Assembly: GCF_900109605.1 (NCBI RefSeq)
Contig: NZ_FOAM01000003.1
Span: forward strand, 124,001 to 188,000
Direction: 5' to 3'
DNA length: 64,000 nt
DNA from: Xaviernesmea oryzae
Lineage (GTDB): Bacteria > Pseudomonadota > Alphaproteobacteria > Rhizobiales > Rhizobiaceae
In this document: positions 11,088-20,025 of the stretch, piece after piece
Layout of the letters: each line of letters starts with the position of its first letter
Numbering within the stretch: the stretch's first letter is position 1
The notes under the pieces: generated by a model
Told to the model about the DNA's origin: nothing
Databases searched by the model: none
The model's input: only the letters and a program-made list of their open reading frames with translations
Translations under genes and position numbers: made by a program

Positions 11088-11599
11088 ACCCCCTGCTCCT
11101 TCGGCCGCCAGTGATCTTCCGCCTCCAGCCGCGGTGTCCAGCCGGGCACCTCATGGTCGGGATGCTGATAGGAAACGATATCGGAAATGAAGGAGGCGGC
11201 CGTCGTATCCTCCAGCGTCTCATGTCCCGGCAGATCATGGACCCCATCGACATAAGGCAGCTTGTTCTCCGTGCCCCATTGCACCGTTGGGCGGATATCG
11301 CGGGGATCGTCGAAGGCGGCAATCGTCACCGCCATGCCGTCAGGCGCTTCATAGGTCAGCGGCGTGCCGCAATGGGGGCAGAAGGCGCGGCGCACGTGAT
11401 TGGACGACTGAAAGCGCTTGGGCGTCTCACGCGTCCAGGTGAGCTTCGCCTGACGCACGGAGACCAGCGGCAGATAGAAATTGCCCGACGCCTTCTGGCA
11501 CATGCGGCAATGGCAGACCGAGGCATCGCCGAGCGGCCCCTCGACCTTGAAGCGCACCGCGCCGCACTGGCAGCCGCCGGTTCTCAACGGTTCGGTCAT
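11084..11599 (-). CDS. GFA family protein, first copy
   Basis: 171 residues with the same zinc motifs as its downstream neighbour: GGCQCGAVRF, CHCRMCQKASGNFY, FCPHCGTPLTYE. The two are clear but diverged paralogues arranged in tandem. ATG 11599 is preceded by AAGGAG 8 bases upstream; the frame is open far upstream, but that part overlaps the toxin remnant in another frame and is not protein-like. The enzymatic role is uncertain for this family. Probably co-transcribed with the second GFA gene and pip. Confidence 0.87.
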
Positions 11600-11696
11600 G
11601 GGAGTGTCTCCTTTTGATGCCGTGTTGTGACCTGCCTTGTTGCGCTTCGTCAATGCGAGGCATTGACTTAACAGCGCGACGAGGACGGCCATGCCA

Positions 11697-12010
11697 TCAT
11701 GGAAAGAGGTCTTGCAGATCGCGTCGTCCATCGACGACACGAACGATTTCGACACGCTCGACATCGTCATCGTCTCGGGAGAAAACAGTCTCGTACAGAA
11801 TAAGATAGGGCGCCTCGACAAGCATCCGGGCCGTCGGGAAGATGTCCGGCCGGCTTCGTCCGAGCAGCGGATGATCGCGCAGACGTTCTGCCTTGTCGCG
11901 AAATCGGCGAAAATAACGCTCGGCGGCTTCCGGCTGGACGCGGCCGATATCCAGATAGATGCGCTTGATATCCGCCCGGGCCTGTGGAGTCCAAAAAGCT
12001 TAGCGACCAT
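11697..12010 (-). pseudogene. ParE/RelE-family toxin, frameshifted near the start
   Basis: The frame ending at TGA 11697-11699 reads as a clear RelE/ParE-superfamily toxin from WTPQARADIKRIYLDI to VEIVRVVDGRRDLQDLFP, with RYFRRFRDKAERLRDHP and a core LVEAPYLILYE. It has no start codon: just upstream it meets the antitoxin stop. An ATG at 12010-12008, overlapping the antitoxin end as is usual for such operons, opens a different frame reading MVAKLF. Adding one base to the A5 run at 11993-11997 (T5 on the coding strand) would join them as MVAKLF-WTPQ..., giving 104 residues. A one-base deletion is therefore the simplest reading; sequencing error or programmed slippage is possible. Confidence 0.75.
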
Positions 12011-12278
12011 TGCCGCTACTGGATAAAGCACCCCGCGCTTCATCGAGAAGCGCGTCAAAATCCGCTGGATATGCGTCGCCGCTGGCTTTGCCTTCCGCCC
12101 ATAGACGTCGTAGCTTCTGAGGGTCAAGGCTTTCAAAGCGCCGTTTTTCGGCCCAGTCTTCCAAAGCCTCACCTATGATCTCGCTGGAATTGGCATAGGC
12201 GCCGGTCTCGATTGCATCTTTAATAACCGATGCCTGCTCGACGGTGACAGCAATATTCAAAGTCTTCGTCTTGGCCAT
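12000..12278 (-). CDS. ParD-like type II antitoxin
   Basis: 92 residues. The N-terminal part (TLNIAVTVEQASVIKDAIETGAY) looks like a ribbon-helix-helix DNA-binding segment, followed by ANSSEIIGEALEDWAEK, typical of ParD/CC2985-family antitoxins. The acidic C-terminal half would bind the toxin. AGG lies 6 bases before the ATG. It precedes the toxin frame with the stop codon overlapping the toxin start region, the usual layout in which the antitoxin autoregulates the operon. The partner toxin is frameshifted here, so this antitoxin may be orphaned. Confidence 0.85.
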   Translation of the reverse strand: MAKTKTLNIAVTVEQASVIKDAIETGAYANSSEIIGEALEDWAEKRRFESLDPQKLRRLWAEGKASGDAYPADFDALLDEARGALSSSGNGR

Positions 12279-12394
12279 GTCGCACCTGAAGGTTCAGTCG
12301 AAAGAAAGCGAGAACCTGCTCAATATCGGCTCGTTCAGGCCGATCTTAGCATCGCGAAACCGCCAAGCAAGCAAACAAGCGCCCACAAAAGAAC

Positions 12395-12428
12395 GTCAAC
12401 CGCGCGAGATTGGACCCGCACGGTTGAC
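12395..12428 (-). terminator. Terminator-like hairpin downstream of cysS
   Basis: Inverted repeat GTCAACCG / CGGTTGAC (12395-12402 and 12421-12428), extendable inward by GCG/CGC after one mismatch. On the minus strand it is followed by GTTCTTTTG. It begins 22 bases after the cysS stop. Confidence 0.6.
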
Positions 12429-12449
12429 CTCCCATTCGGCGGCCTGCCT

Positions 12450-13904
12450 CTACCGCTTCACCTCCCACGTCGTCACCCGCTCGCCGGTCTGCGGATCCTT
12501 GCCGTCCTTCAGCTGGATGCCGCGCGCAGAGAGTTCGTCGCGGATCCGGTCGGCCTCGGCGAAGTTCTTCGCGATCAGCAATTGCCGGCGCGTCTCGATC
12601 TTCTCCGCCACATCGGCCCATTCGCCTTCGCCTGACAGAGCGAGGTCGAGATCGGCCGCCGCCTGGGCGTTGCGCTCGATCGTCTCGAAGCCGAGAAGAT
12701 CGAGCAGGCCGAGAAAGGTGGATGCGGCTTCGCCGTCGCCCTTCAGCGCCTGCCCCGATAGCGTGTTGAGACCCATCAGCGCCGGGTAGAGGTTGAGGTC
12801 GTCGAGAACCGGACTGTCCTCGGGCAACGTGAATGCCGCACCGGCCACCTCTGGATGCGCCGCGAGAATGGCGAGCTTGGCATCCGCCCAACGCCGCACC
12901 AGCCCTTGCGCCTCCTCCAGCCGCTTGACCGTGAAGTCGATCGGCTGGCGGTAATGCGTCATCAGCATGGCCAGCCGCAGCACGTCGCCGGCCCAGTGCT
13001 TGGCCCCGAAGGTCTCGGTGTCGAGGAGATCGGCAATCGTTATGAAATTGCCTTCCGACTTCGACATCTTCCGGCCTTCGACCTGGACGAAGCCATTGTG
13101 CATCCAGACATTGGCCATCACCTGGGTGCCGAAGGCGCAGCAGGACTGGGCGATCTCGTTCTCGTGATGCGGGAAGATCAGGTCCAGCCCGCCGCCGTGA
13201 ATATCGAAAACCTCGCCGAGATAGCGGCTGCTCATGGCCGAGCATTCGATATGCCAGCCCGGCCGGCCGCGGCCCCAGGGGCTTTCCCAGCCCGGCTCGT
13301 TGTGGCTCGACAGTTTCCACAGCACGAAGTCCGCCGGATTTTTCTTATGCGCATCGACAGCCACACGTGCACCCGCCTGCTGCTCATCCAGCGGGCGGCG
13401 GGAGAGCTGGCCATACGTCGGCATGGAGGCGGTATCGAACAGCACTTCGCCGCCGGCTGAATAGGCATGGCCACGCGCGATCAGCGCCTGGATGATGGCG
13501 ATCATCTCGGCAATATTGTCGGTGGCCCGCGGCTCATGCGTCGGCGCAAGCGCGCCCAGTGCCGCCGTATCGGCGGCAAAGCGCATTGCCGTCTTCTCGG
13601 TCACCGCCCGGATCGCCTCGTTGAGCGGCAGATCGGGATGGTCGCGCAGGGCGCGGGCGTTGATCTTGTCGTCCACGTCGGTGATGTTGCGGGCATAGGT
13701 CACGTGATCGGCGCCATAGAGGTGGCGCAGAAGCCGGAAGAGCACGTCGAAGACGATCACGGGACGCGCATTGCCGATATGGGCGAAGTCATAGACCGTC
13801 GGACCACAGACGTACATGCGCACATCGCAAGCGTCGATCGGCGCGAAGGGCGCCTTCTCGCGGGTGAGCGTGTTGTACAGCCTCAAGGTCGGCGTGCCGG
13901 CCAT
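12450..13904 (-). CDS. cysS: Cysteinyl-tRNA synthetase
   Basis: 484 residues, near the usual 460-480. A class I synthetase with the zinc/substrate motif [17 protein letters not shown] (containing the HIGH-type HIGN), the second half of the zinc site [14 protein letters not shown] and [12 protein letters not shown], and the KMSKS loop in [11 protein letters not shown]. It charges tRNA-Cys with cysteine in the cytoplasm. The start ATG 13904 gives the family N-terminus ([14 protein letters not shown]). Its cognate tRNA-Cys gene lies at 61982, unlinked. Confidence 0.96.
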   Translation of the reverse strand: MAGTPTLRLYNTLTREKAPFAPIDACDVRMYVCGPTVYDFAHIGNARPVIVFDVLFRLLRHLYGADHVTYARNITDVDDKINARALRDHPDLPLNEAIRAVTEKTAMRFAADTAALGALAPTHEPRATDNIAEMIAIIQALIARGHAYSAGGEVLFDTASMPTYGQLSRRPLDEQQAGARVAVDAHKKNPADFVLWKLSSHNEPGWESPWGRGRPGWHIECSAMSSRYLGEVFDIHGGGLDLIFPHHENEIAQSCCAFGTQVMANVWMHNGFVQVEGRKMSKSEGNFITIADLLDTETFGAKHWAGDVLRLAMLMTHYRQPIDFTVKRLEEAQGLVRRWADAKLAILAAHPEVAGAAFTLPEDSPVLDDLNLYPALMGLNTLSGQALKGDGEAASTFLGLLDLLGFETIERNAQAAADLDLALSGEGEWADVAEKIETRRQLLIAKNFAEADRIRDELSARGIQLKDGKDPQTGERVTTWEVKR

Positions 13905-14269
13905 GGCGGGTCTCCCTGTTCTTTTCCTGTTCTGCGGCTGTCAAGCAACAGCTGACCCGCCACGTCGCCGTCCATAGGACAAAACGGCTGGCGGCGCCAT
14001 TCTTTCGTCATGATCGCATCGCTTTGAACATGGTTCCGCGAAATGGCCACGAGAGTTCCGAACAAGCGACATCGTTCAGCCTGTTTCGTGCGGAACATTC
14101 GGCATGTTCGGTTCGTGCGATGATCTCATCGTCGGGCCGTGCCGGTCTCGGGGAGGAGGCAATGTTTCAACACAGTGACCTTGCGCTCTCCTGCGCGCCG
14201 CCTTTCGGCGCGCGTGTCGAAGAATGACGCGTGGACGCAACAGACAGACAGATTAAGGAGTGACCATCA
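13905..14269. other. Intergenic region with palindromes, 365 bases
   Basis: Between divergent cysS and the 57-residue gene. It contains a perfect palindrome GAACAT-tcggc-ATGTTC at 14093-14109 in a cluster of GTTC/GAAC tetramers, and a GC-rich hairpin with GCGCGCCG / CGGCGCGC arms at about 14193-14213. The first could be an operator; the spacing does not match the alphaproteobacterial LexA box (GTTC-N7-GTTC). No coding frame is convincing. Confidence 0.45.
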
Positions 14270-14443
14270 ATGTCGGCAGATCACACCAAGACGCAGCAGG
14301 CTGAACAGGTCCAGCGTCCCAACCTTCTCGAACGCTATCGCCCGCTCGGCCTGAAGGCCGTTGTCGCGGCCACCACGCCGAAGCGCCCGGAGGCGCCCAA
14401 GGCCCGGCGCCCACTGGAAGAAGACCTGCTGCGCTCGGCATAA
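14270..14443 (+). CDS. 57-residue conserved-looking hypothetical protein
   Basis: A short frame with a good Shine-Dalgarno (TAAGGAG, 9 bases before ATG). The product is hydrophilic and basic, starting MSADHTKTQQAEQVQRP and ending RRPLEEDLLRSA, with no membrane segment. I do not recognise a named family; codon use is like the neighbouring genes, and the ribosome site plus the hairpin after the stop argue that it is real. It is transcribed divergently from cysS and convergently with the SRAP gene. Confidence 0.6.
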   Translation: MSADHTKTQQAEQVQRPNLLERYRPLGLKAVVAATTPKRPEAPKARRPLEEDLLRSA

Positions 14444-14462
14444 GCCGACGATATCAGGCGTT

Positions 14463-14493
14463 TTGTCCGCCGCTTGCGGGAGTGGGCGGACAA
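14463..14493. terminator. Hairpin between convergent small gene and SRAP gene
   Basis: Perfect 9-bp inverted repeat TTGTCCGCC / GGCGGACAA (14463-14471 and 14485-14493) with a 13-base loop, lying 20 bases past the small gene and 50 bases from the SRAP stop. Tails are not strongly T-rich, so the terminator role is probable rather than certain. Confidence 0.45.
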
Positions 14494-14542
14494 TTCAGCC
14501 CAAGACGGATACGAACGGCTCCGCCTTGCCGGGCCGCTCGGA

Positions 14543-15340
14543 TCAAAAGAGCGAGAGCTGGGCCCTGCCTTTGCCGGCATGGTCCTCGCCGGTTGGGTCA
14601 GGTTTTGCAGGCTTGGCGCGCGGCACCTTTTGCGTCAGCGGCTCGACCTCGGCCCGCATCTGCAGCTCAGGCCCATCCTGGCCGGCGGCGTTGACGCGGT
14701 CGGAAACGGGAATGGCCTCAAGCGCCTGCTCGTCCAGTGATGCCAGAAGGTCGGCCACGGCACGGGGCTCCTGCGTGCGGCAATCCAGCCAGCGGGCATG
14801 ATCCTGCGGCTTGATGATCACGGGCATGCGGGCATGGATCGACGACAGCGTATCATTCGCCGCCGTCGTGATGATCGCCGCCGTGTCCACCTCGCTGCCA
14901 TCGGGCGAGGCCCAGCACTCCATCAGCCCGGCGAAGGCGATCAGGCCGCCATCGCGCGGGCGGATCCAGAAGGGTTGTGCGCGCTCGCTCTTGCCTGCCT
15001 TGCGCCATTCGTAGAAGCCATTGGCGGGGATCAGCACCCGGCGGTGCCGAAGGGCAGCGCGAAACGAGGCTTTTTCAAACACGGTTTCGCTGCGGGCATT
15101 GATGACGAGCGGAAATTCGCGCGGATCCTTGATGAAGCTCGGAACGAATCCCCATCGCACCAGCATCGCGCGGCGATCAGGGCGGTTGGAGCCGGGCAGG
15201 CTTTGCGGCGCCGCGATCACGACAAGGATCGGCTGCGTGGGCGCGATATTGTAGCGCGGCGCGAGGACATCGAGATCGATCGCACCGAAGGCGGCAGCCA
15301 TCTCCTGGAGATCAGCGGTCAGCGCATAGCGTCCGCACAT
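14543..15340 (-). CDS. SRAP domain protein (HMCES/YedK family)
   Basis: 265 residues. Cys2, immediately after the initiator Met (MCGRYALT), is the catalytic residue that forms a thiazolidine crosslink with abasic sites in single-stranded DNA. Other conserved elements are PRYNIAPTQ, RWGFVPSF, NARSETV, PANGFYEW (active-site Glu) and SIHARMPVI (His). The protein shields abasic sites at replication forks. The length is slightly above E. coli YedK because of a basic, Pro-rich C-terminal tail (about 235-265). Confidence 0.93.
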   Translation of the reverse strand: MCGRYALTADLQEMAAAFGAIDLDVLAPRYNIAPTQPILVVIAAPQSLPGSNRPDRRAMLVRWGFVPSFIKDPREFPLVINARSETVFEKASFRAALRHRRVLIPANGFYEWRKAGKSERAQPFWIRPRDGGLIAFAGLMECWASPDGSEVDTAAIITTAANDTLSSIHARMPVIIKPQDHARWLDCRTQEPRAVADLLASLDEQALEAIPVSDRVNAAGQDGPELQMRAEVEPLTQKVPRAKPAKPDPTGEDHAGKGRAQLSLF

Positions 15341-15653
15341 GGAAGTGTCCTTTCAGCATCAGCGCAAAGCATGCGTTCGGTCGGATCAGGCGGCGCAACG
15401 TCGATCGCGGCCCATCGCTGCGCTCCCGTCAGATCAATCCATCCTTCGCGCCGTGCTTGGCGCAATGTCATGCATGCCGCGCCATAACCAGATGCGACAG
15501 GCTCTCGGCAGCAAAACCCGATGCTGCCATATCCGATCAAACTTTGCCCGCCTTCCGCGCGCAAGCTCTTTCGACAAGATAAGCAAGGCGCGAGACGATA
15601 CAATGCGGCCGAATCGTCTTTCCTTCCCGCCGCACGCGGCCGATCCGGATCTC

Positions 15654-16076
15654 ATGGCATCACCTTCTCCTTTCCTGGCCTCCTCGGCCATTCTGGCGCG
15701 CGGCGGGCGCTATCTGCTGGTGCGCCGGGCCAAGCCGCCCTCGGCCGCCATGTATGCCTTTCCCGGCGGGCGAGCCGAAGCGGGCGAAACGCCGGCTGAA
15801 ACGGCTCTGCGCGAATTTTTCGAGGAGACGGCGATTGCCGCCCGTAACCCTCGTCTTTTCGCCACCTATGACCTGCCGCCACTCGAAGCCGATGGGCCGG
15901 GGGCACGCCATTTCTTCCTCTCGGTGTTTCTGGTGGAGGCCGATGCGGACGCCGAGGCCATTGCCGGCGACGATGCGGAAAGTCTTGGTTGGTTCACGGC
16001 GGCGGAGATCGTCGATCTGCCGGCACCCGACAGCGTGCGTGACTGCATCGCACGCCTTGAGGCCCAGCGCACATGA
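15654..16076 (+). CDS. Nudix hydrolase
   Basis: 140 residues from ATG 15654, or 157 from an in-frame ATG at 15603; neither has a strong ribosome site, and the shorter form already covers the domain. The Nudix box is GGRAEAGETPAETALREFFEET (residues about 41-62), matching GX5EX7REUXEEXGU except for a slightly altered end. The family hydrolyses nucleoside diphosphates linked to other moieties; the substrate cannot be read from sequence. The stop overlaps the next start (ATGA), so the two genes are coupled. Confidence 0.85.
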   Translation: MASPSPFLASSAILARGGRYLLVRRAKPPSAAMYAFPGGRAEAGETPAETALREFFEETAIAARNPRLFATYDLPPLEADGPGARHFFLSVFLVEADADAEAIAGDDAESLGWFTAAEIVDLPAPDSVRDCIARLEAQRT

Positions 16077-16588
16077 CACTGGGAGGTCTTCGTCTCAATC
16101 CGGGGCAGAACGCTCAGGCCATCCTGCTGTGTGCCATTCTGGCAGTCTTGGCGGCGCTGCCGGCACAGGCGCAGTTCACCGAGATCCAGAGCAGGGCCGG
16201 TGAAAGCCAGGCGACGGGACCCGGAAAAGGGCCGCCATCGCAAGCCGGCGCGCCTGCGGTCAATAATGCGCCTGAGAGCCAGGACGCCGCCTATGACCCA
16301 CGCCTTTTGCGCCTGTCGGAGATTCTGGGCTCGGTCGATTATCTGCGGATGCTATGCAAAAGCCCTGATGCGGCCGAGTGGCGCCAGAGCATGGAGGCGC
16401 TGATCGCTCAGGAGGCGCGGGGTGAAGAAGCGCGCAGAACGCGCATGACCGCAGCCTTCAACCGCGGCTATCGGGCCTTCGCCTCCGTTTATACGCAGTG
16501 CACACCATCGGCCGTGACTGCCGAGCGCCAGTACCGTGCCGAAGGTGCAACACTGGCTGCGGAAATCGTTGCGCGCTTCGGGAATTAA
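16073..16588 (+). CDS. TIGR02301 family exported protein
   Basis: 171 residues. A signal peptide is visible (AILLCAILAVLAALPAQAQF, cleavage after AQA), then a linker, then the conserved part YDPRLLRLSEILGSVDYLRMLC...AAFNRGYRAFASVYTQC with two cysteines likely to pair in the periplasm. This matches the Rhizobiales family TIGR02301, whose function is unknown. It starts inside the stop codon of the Nudix gene (ATGA overlap), an arrangement suggesting a shared transcript. Confidence 0.82.
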   Translation: MTLGGLRLNPGQNAQAILLCAILAVLAALPAQAQFTEIQSRAGESQATGPGKGPPSQAGAPAVNNAPESQDAAYDPRLLRLSEILGSVDYLRMLCKSPDAAEWRQSMEALIAQEARGEEARRTRMTAAFNRGYRAFASVYTQCTPSAVTAERQYRAEGATLAAEIVARFGN

Positions 16589-16815
16589 CCGGTAATTAAC
16601 CTCTTTTGCGGGTGCAGCATGCCGTTTCGGGAAAAGGCTGCTAAACTCGTTAAGATCATGGTAAGGAAATGACGGTGTGCGGCTTGCATCGCCTCCTTGT
16701 CCGGCGGCTGGGTCTGCTTGCAGGAGCCGCGCAAAGAGACAGGACCTTTGACGGACCCCGGCGGCGGGGCCCCGATGGGCGACAGGCGGCACCAGGCGTG
16801 AAGGCGTAAGACAGC

Positions 16816-17085
16816 ATGGAACGGATGATGGAACCCACTCTCAGCGACATCGACGACATGATTGTCCATGAGAAGATGCAGGCCGCCCTCGAACATCAGA
16901 ACGAAGCCTGGGCCGATGGCATGGCCGATGGAATCGAGCCGGAGATCATTGCCGATGCGGCGATCGCGCTGGCCATGCGCGAGACCATTCGCCTGCGCGG
17001 CGAAGACGGCGCGGAAGCCATGCTCGTGGCCGTGCGCGAGCGCATGCTGGCCGGCGAGTTCTCGCCGCCGCGTTCCCTGCAATAG
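16816..17085 (+). CDS. Small acidic hypothetical protein
   Basis: 89 residues, acidic and helix-rich (DIDDMIVHEKMQAALEH, DAAIALAMRETIRLRGEDG). No signal peptide, membrane segment or known motif is seen. It lies between two same-strand genes with its own leader of 227 bases, and its codon use resembles the neighbours. Family and function are unknown to me. Confidence 0.6.
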   Translation: MERMMEPTLSDIDDMIVHEKMQAALEHQNEAWADGMADGIEPEIIADAAIALAMRETIRLRGEDGAEAMLVAVRERMLAGEFSPPRSLQ

Positions 17086-17211
17086 AATTGACGGGGCTGA
17101 CGCGTCACCTCGTTCGGTGCATGATGGGCTCCCGCAAGAACTGAGAGCGAGCAAAGAGTCGCAAGGTCACGTCACGCTCCCAACCGCTCCCGAAATTTAA
17201 GAAGATATGCG

Positions 17212-18024
17212 ATGACCCGCTTCAAGACGCTCCCTCCTCTCATGGGCCGTCTTTTTCCAGACGGCACGCGGCGCCCTTTGCGCGCTGCGGCTCTGCTCAT
17301 GGGATTGCTTGCCGCAGCCGGCGATGCCGCTTCGCCGGCCTTTGCACTGAGCGATCTTCAGACCATTCCCGGTGATGCGCAGCAGCAGACACCGGCAGGC
17401 ACGCCCGAAGGCCAGGCACCAGCCGCAGGGCCGACACCCCAGGCACCGGCGGCCCAGGCGCCAGCCAATCCCGGTGGGAGCATTCCCCGGCCGGACCCGC
17501 TGGTGGCCAAGCCACCGGCAGCAGCCTCCGGCGCAAAGCCCGCCGAAGCGCAGCCAAAGCCGGTGGAGGTCCTCACCGACATCTCCAAGATCCCCGCGCC
17601 GGTCGCCCGCATGCGTCAGCTGATCGTGGAAGCCGCTGCCTCTGGCGATGTCGAGCGCTTGCGCGCCCTGCTCGGCAAAGGTCCGACCCAGACCGTCATC
17701 GGCGACAATGAGGAAGAAGATCCGATCGAAGCCATAAAGGGCCTCTCGGGCGATTCCGATGGGCTGGAAATCCTGGCCATCATGCTGGATCTCCTGTCGA
17801 CCGGCTTTGTGAAGATGGATGCCGGCACCCCTGATGAGGTCTATGTCTGGCCCTATTTCGTCGCCAAGCCGCTTGCCTCGCTCACGCCGCCGGAAAAGGT
17901 CGATCTCATGCGCCTCGTCACGGCAGGCGACGTGATGGCAATGCAGGAATTCGGCAGCTATAATTTCTACCGGATCGGCATCAGCCCGGATGGCCAGTGG
18001 AAATTCCTGTCCGGCGGCGACTGA
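17212..18024 (+). CDS. Exported hypothetical protein with Pro/Ala-rich linker
   Basis: 270 residues. The N-terminus has basic residues and a hydrophobic segment ending in SPAFA (about residues 20-45), consistent with a signal peptide or anchor. A Pro/Ala/Gln-rich linker (about 55-125) leads to a conserved-looking C-terminal domain (ISKIPAPVARMRQLIVEAAASGDVERLRALLG ... YVWPYFVAKPLASLTP). The pattern of an exported protein with a disordered tether suggests an envelope role. I do not recognise a named domain, although the block around 135-165 is reminiscent of a single ankyrin-like helix pair. Confidence 0.72.
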   Translation: MTRFKTLPPLMGRLFPDGTRRPLRAAALLMGLLAAAGDAASPAFALSDLQTIPGDAQQQTPAGTPEGQAPAAGPTPQAPAAQAPANPGGSIPRPDPLVAKPPAAASGAKPAEAQPKPVEVLTDISKIPAPVARMRQLIVEAAASGDVERLRALLGKGPTQTVIGDNEEEDPIEAIKGLSGDSDGLEILAIMLDLLSTGFVKMDAGTPDEVYVWPYFVAKPLASLTPPEKVDLMRLVTAGDVMAMQEFGSYNFYRIGISPDGQWKFLSGGD

Positions 18025-18300
18025 GCCCTACTTTTCGGGGCGCGCAGGATTGATCGTGCCGGATAGCTGCGGCAGGCTTCTTCTTATTCTTCGGATCGTG
18101 ACCTGACGCTTGCAGCCGGCGGCCGGTCGTCCTACCTGTCAGAGACGAGGGACGTTGCCTGTGCTCCAAACAGGGATTGGGTTCATCTCGTGCAGCATCT
18201 ACAGCGGCTTTGCCATCAAGAGCTGCGTCGGAACAAGGATCCTCAGCGTCCGGGCTGATCGGAAAGATCGCGGCGCGCGCGAGGCTGAAGGAGTGTCGCC

Positions 18301-19149
18301 ATGCCATGGATGCGTCTTGCCGATCGTGCACTGATCCACGCAACCGGAGCGGATGCGGAAAGCCTGCTGCAAGGTCTCGTCACCACCGACCTAGGCCAAC
18401 TGGTGGTTGGTGAACTGCGGGCCGGCGCGCTCTTGACGCCACAGGGCAAGGTCCTCTTCGATTTCCTGATCAGCCGCTCGGATGGCGGCTTTTGCATCGA
18501 CATCGCCACCTCTCAGGCGGACGCTTTTTTGAAGCGGCTGACCATGTACAAGCTGCGTGCGGCGGTGAATCTGACGCTGCAACCCGATGCCGCTGCCGCG
18601 ATCGGCCTTGAGCGCGAGGATGGCGCGTTGAGCGATGTGCGCTTTGAAAAGGCGGGGATGCCGCTCCTCAGGCGCTATGATGCAAGCACGATCGAAGCCG
18701 ATGGGGCCGAAATCTATCTCTCGGCTCGGCTTGCAGCCGGGATTGCCGAATGCGGGCCGGACTATCCGCCGCAGGACGTCTTCCCTCATGATATTCTTCT
18801 CGATCTCAATGGCGGCCTTTCCTTCAAGAAGGGCTGCTATGTGGGGCAGGAGGTGGTTTCCCGCATGCAGCATCGTGGCACCGCGCGGCGGCGTGTCGTG
18901 CTGGTGGCGGGTGAAGACGCTCTGCCCGAATCCGGCGCCACGGTGACAGCAGGCGGCAAGCCGATTGGCACGCTTGGAAGCGTAGCCGGCGCGCAAGGGC
19001 TTGCCATCGTTCGAATCGACAAGGTGGGCGACGCGCTGGCGCATGGACAGCCGCTGGCGGCTGGGTCCGTTCCGGTTCTGCTCGGCTTGCCTGCCTGGAC
19101 AGGTCTGTCCTTTCCCGAGGAGCCGGCCGAAGAGGCGCATCAGCTGTAA
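18301..19149 (+). CDS. ygfZ: YgfZ/GcvT-like folate-binding iron-sulphur maintenance protein
   Basis: 282 residues. The YgfZ signature K-G-C-Y-x-G-Q-E is present as KKGCYVGQEVVSRMQHRG, with Cys at about residue 179. The protein is related to the glycine-cleavage T protein but has no amine transfer role; YgfZ binds tetrahydrofolate and helps build or repair Fe-S clusters (IBA57 in mitochondria). ATG 18301 is preceded by GAAGGAG at 8 bases. Confidence 0.9.
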   Translation: MPWMRLADRALIHATGADAESLLQGLVTTDLGQLVVGELRAGALLTPQGKVLFDFLISRSDGGFCIDIATSQADAFLKRLTMYKLRAAVNLTLQPDAAAAIGLEREDGALSDVRFEKAGMPLLRRYDASTIEADGAEIYLSARLAAGIAECGPDYPPQDVFPHDILLDLNGGLSFKKGCYVGQEVVSRMQHRGTARRRVVLVAGEDALPESGATVTAGGKPIGTLGSVAGAQGLAIVRIDKVGDALAHGQPLAAGSVPVLLGLPAWTGLSFPEEPAEEAHQL

Positions 19150-19377
19150 AGCGTTTCGACTGCCCTATGGGGTTGAGGCCGCTGCCTTGGAGGCAGACGG
19201 CCATTGCACGCCGCATGGCGCGATCGTCTTGCGGAGCATCATCCATCTCCCTCAACTCCGCGTGGATTTCTTTCAGCCATGAATCGGCTTAAGGGAAAGG
19301 CGCGTCGCGCAGCAAAGCCCATCCCGAAGAGGCCGGGCGCTGTCGCGTGACGATCCAACAGGAGTTTTCCAAGGCCT

Positions 19378-20025
19378 ATGTCCGCCCCTCGCGCCTGGCA
19401 GCGCATGCTTTCCGGCCGCAGGCTCGACCTGCTCGACCCCTCGCCGCTCGATATCGAACTGAGCGATATCGCGCATGGCTTGGCGCGCGTTGCCCGCTGG
19501 AACGGGCAGACGGCAGGGCCGCATGCCTTTTCGGTGGCGCAGCATTGCGTGGTGGTGGAAGAGATCTTTCAGCGGCTGAACAGGGTCACACCAGCCGAGC
19601 GCCAAGTGGCGCTTCTGCACGATGCGCCAGAATATGTGATCGGCGACATGATCTCGCCGTTCAAGGCCGTGGTCGGCGGCGGCTACAAGACCGTGGAAAA
19701 GCGCATCGAGGCGGCCATCCATCTGCGTTTTGGCCTGCCGGCGACACCGGCGGCAACGCTGAGTGACAAAATCAAGAAAGCCGACCGCGTTGCCGCCTTT
19801 TTCGAAGCGACGCTGCTCGCCGGCTTTTCCTCCGCCGAAGCCGCCACCTTCTTCGGCCGCCCCAGGGCCATTACCGCGGACATGCTGCCGATGACGCCGC
19901 TTCCCGCGCCGGAGGCCCAGGCTCTCTTCGCCGAACGTTTCGAGCGGATCGAGGCGGAGCGGAACGAAGGCGCGGATCCCAATCCAGGCAATACCAAGAC
20001 TGCGCGCGGAGTGCCGCAGCCATGA
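19378..20025 (+). CDS. HD-domain phosphohydrolase (YfbR-like)
   Basis: 215 residues. HD-domain metal ligands are visible: H in HAFSVAQHCVVVEE (near residue 60) and the HD pair in VALLHDAPEYVIGDM (near 82), and a later Asp in SDKIKKADRVAAF. This arrangement resembles YfbR-type 5'-deoxynucleotidases, which dephosphorylate dNMPs; substrate is inferred. Its stop overlaps the start of the tyrosine phosphatase gene (ATGA), and that gene in turn overlaps the NadQ-like gene, giving a tightly coupled three-gene unit. Confidence 0.85.
   Translation: MSAPRAWQRMLSGRRLDLLDPSPLDIELSDIAHGLARVARWNGQTAGPHAFSVAQHCVVVEEIFQRLNRVTPAERQVALLHDAPEYVIGDMISPFKAVVGGGYKTVEKRIEAAIHLRFGLPATPAATLSDKIKKADRVAAFFEATLLAGFSSAEAATFFGRPRAITADMLPMTPLPAPEAQALFAERFERIEAERNEGADPNPGNTKTARGVPQP

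Noticed and set aside
12346-13320. Minus-strand open frame of 324 codons
   Set aside because: Alternative frame inside cysS on the same strand; Arg/Gly-rich and without motifs.
14041-14120. GTTC/GAAC cluster as a LexA-regulated promoter
   Set aside because: No pair of tetramers has the required 7-base spacing.
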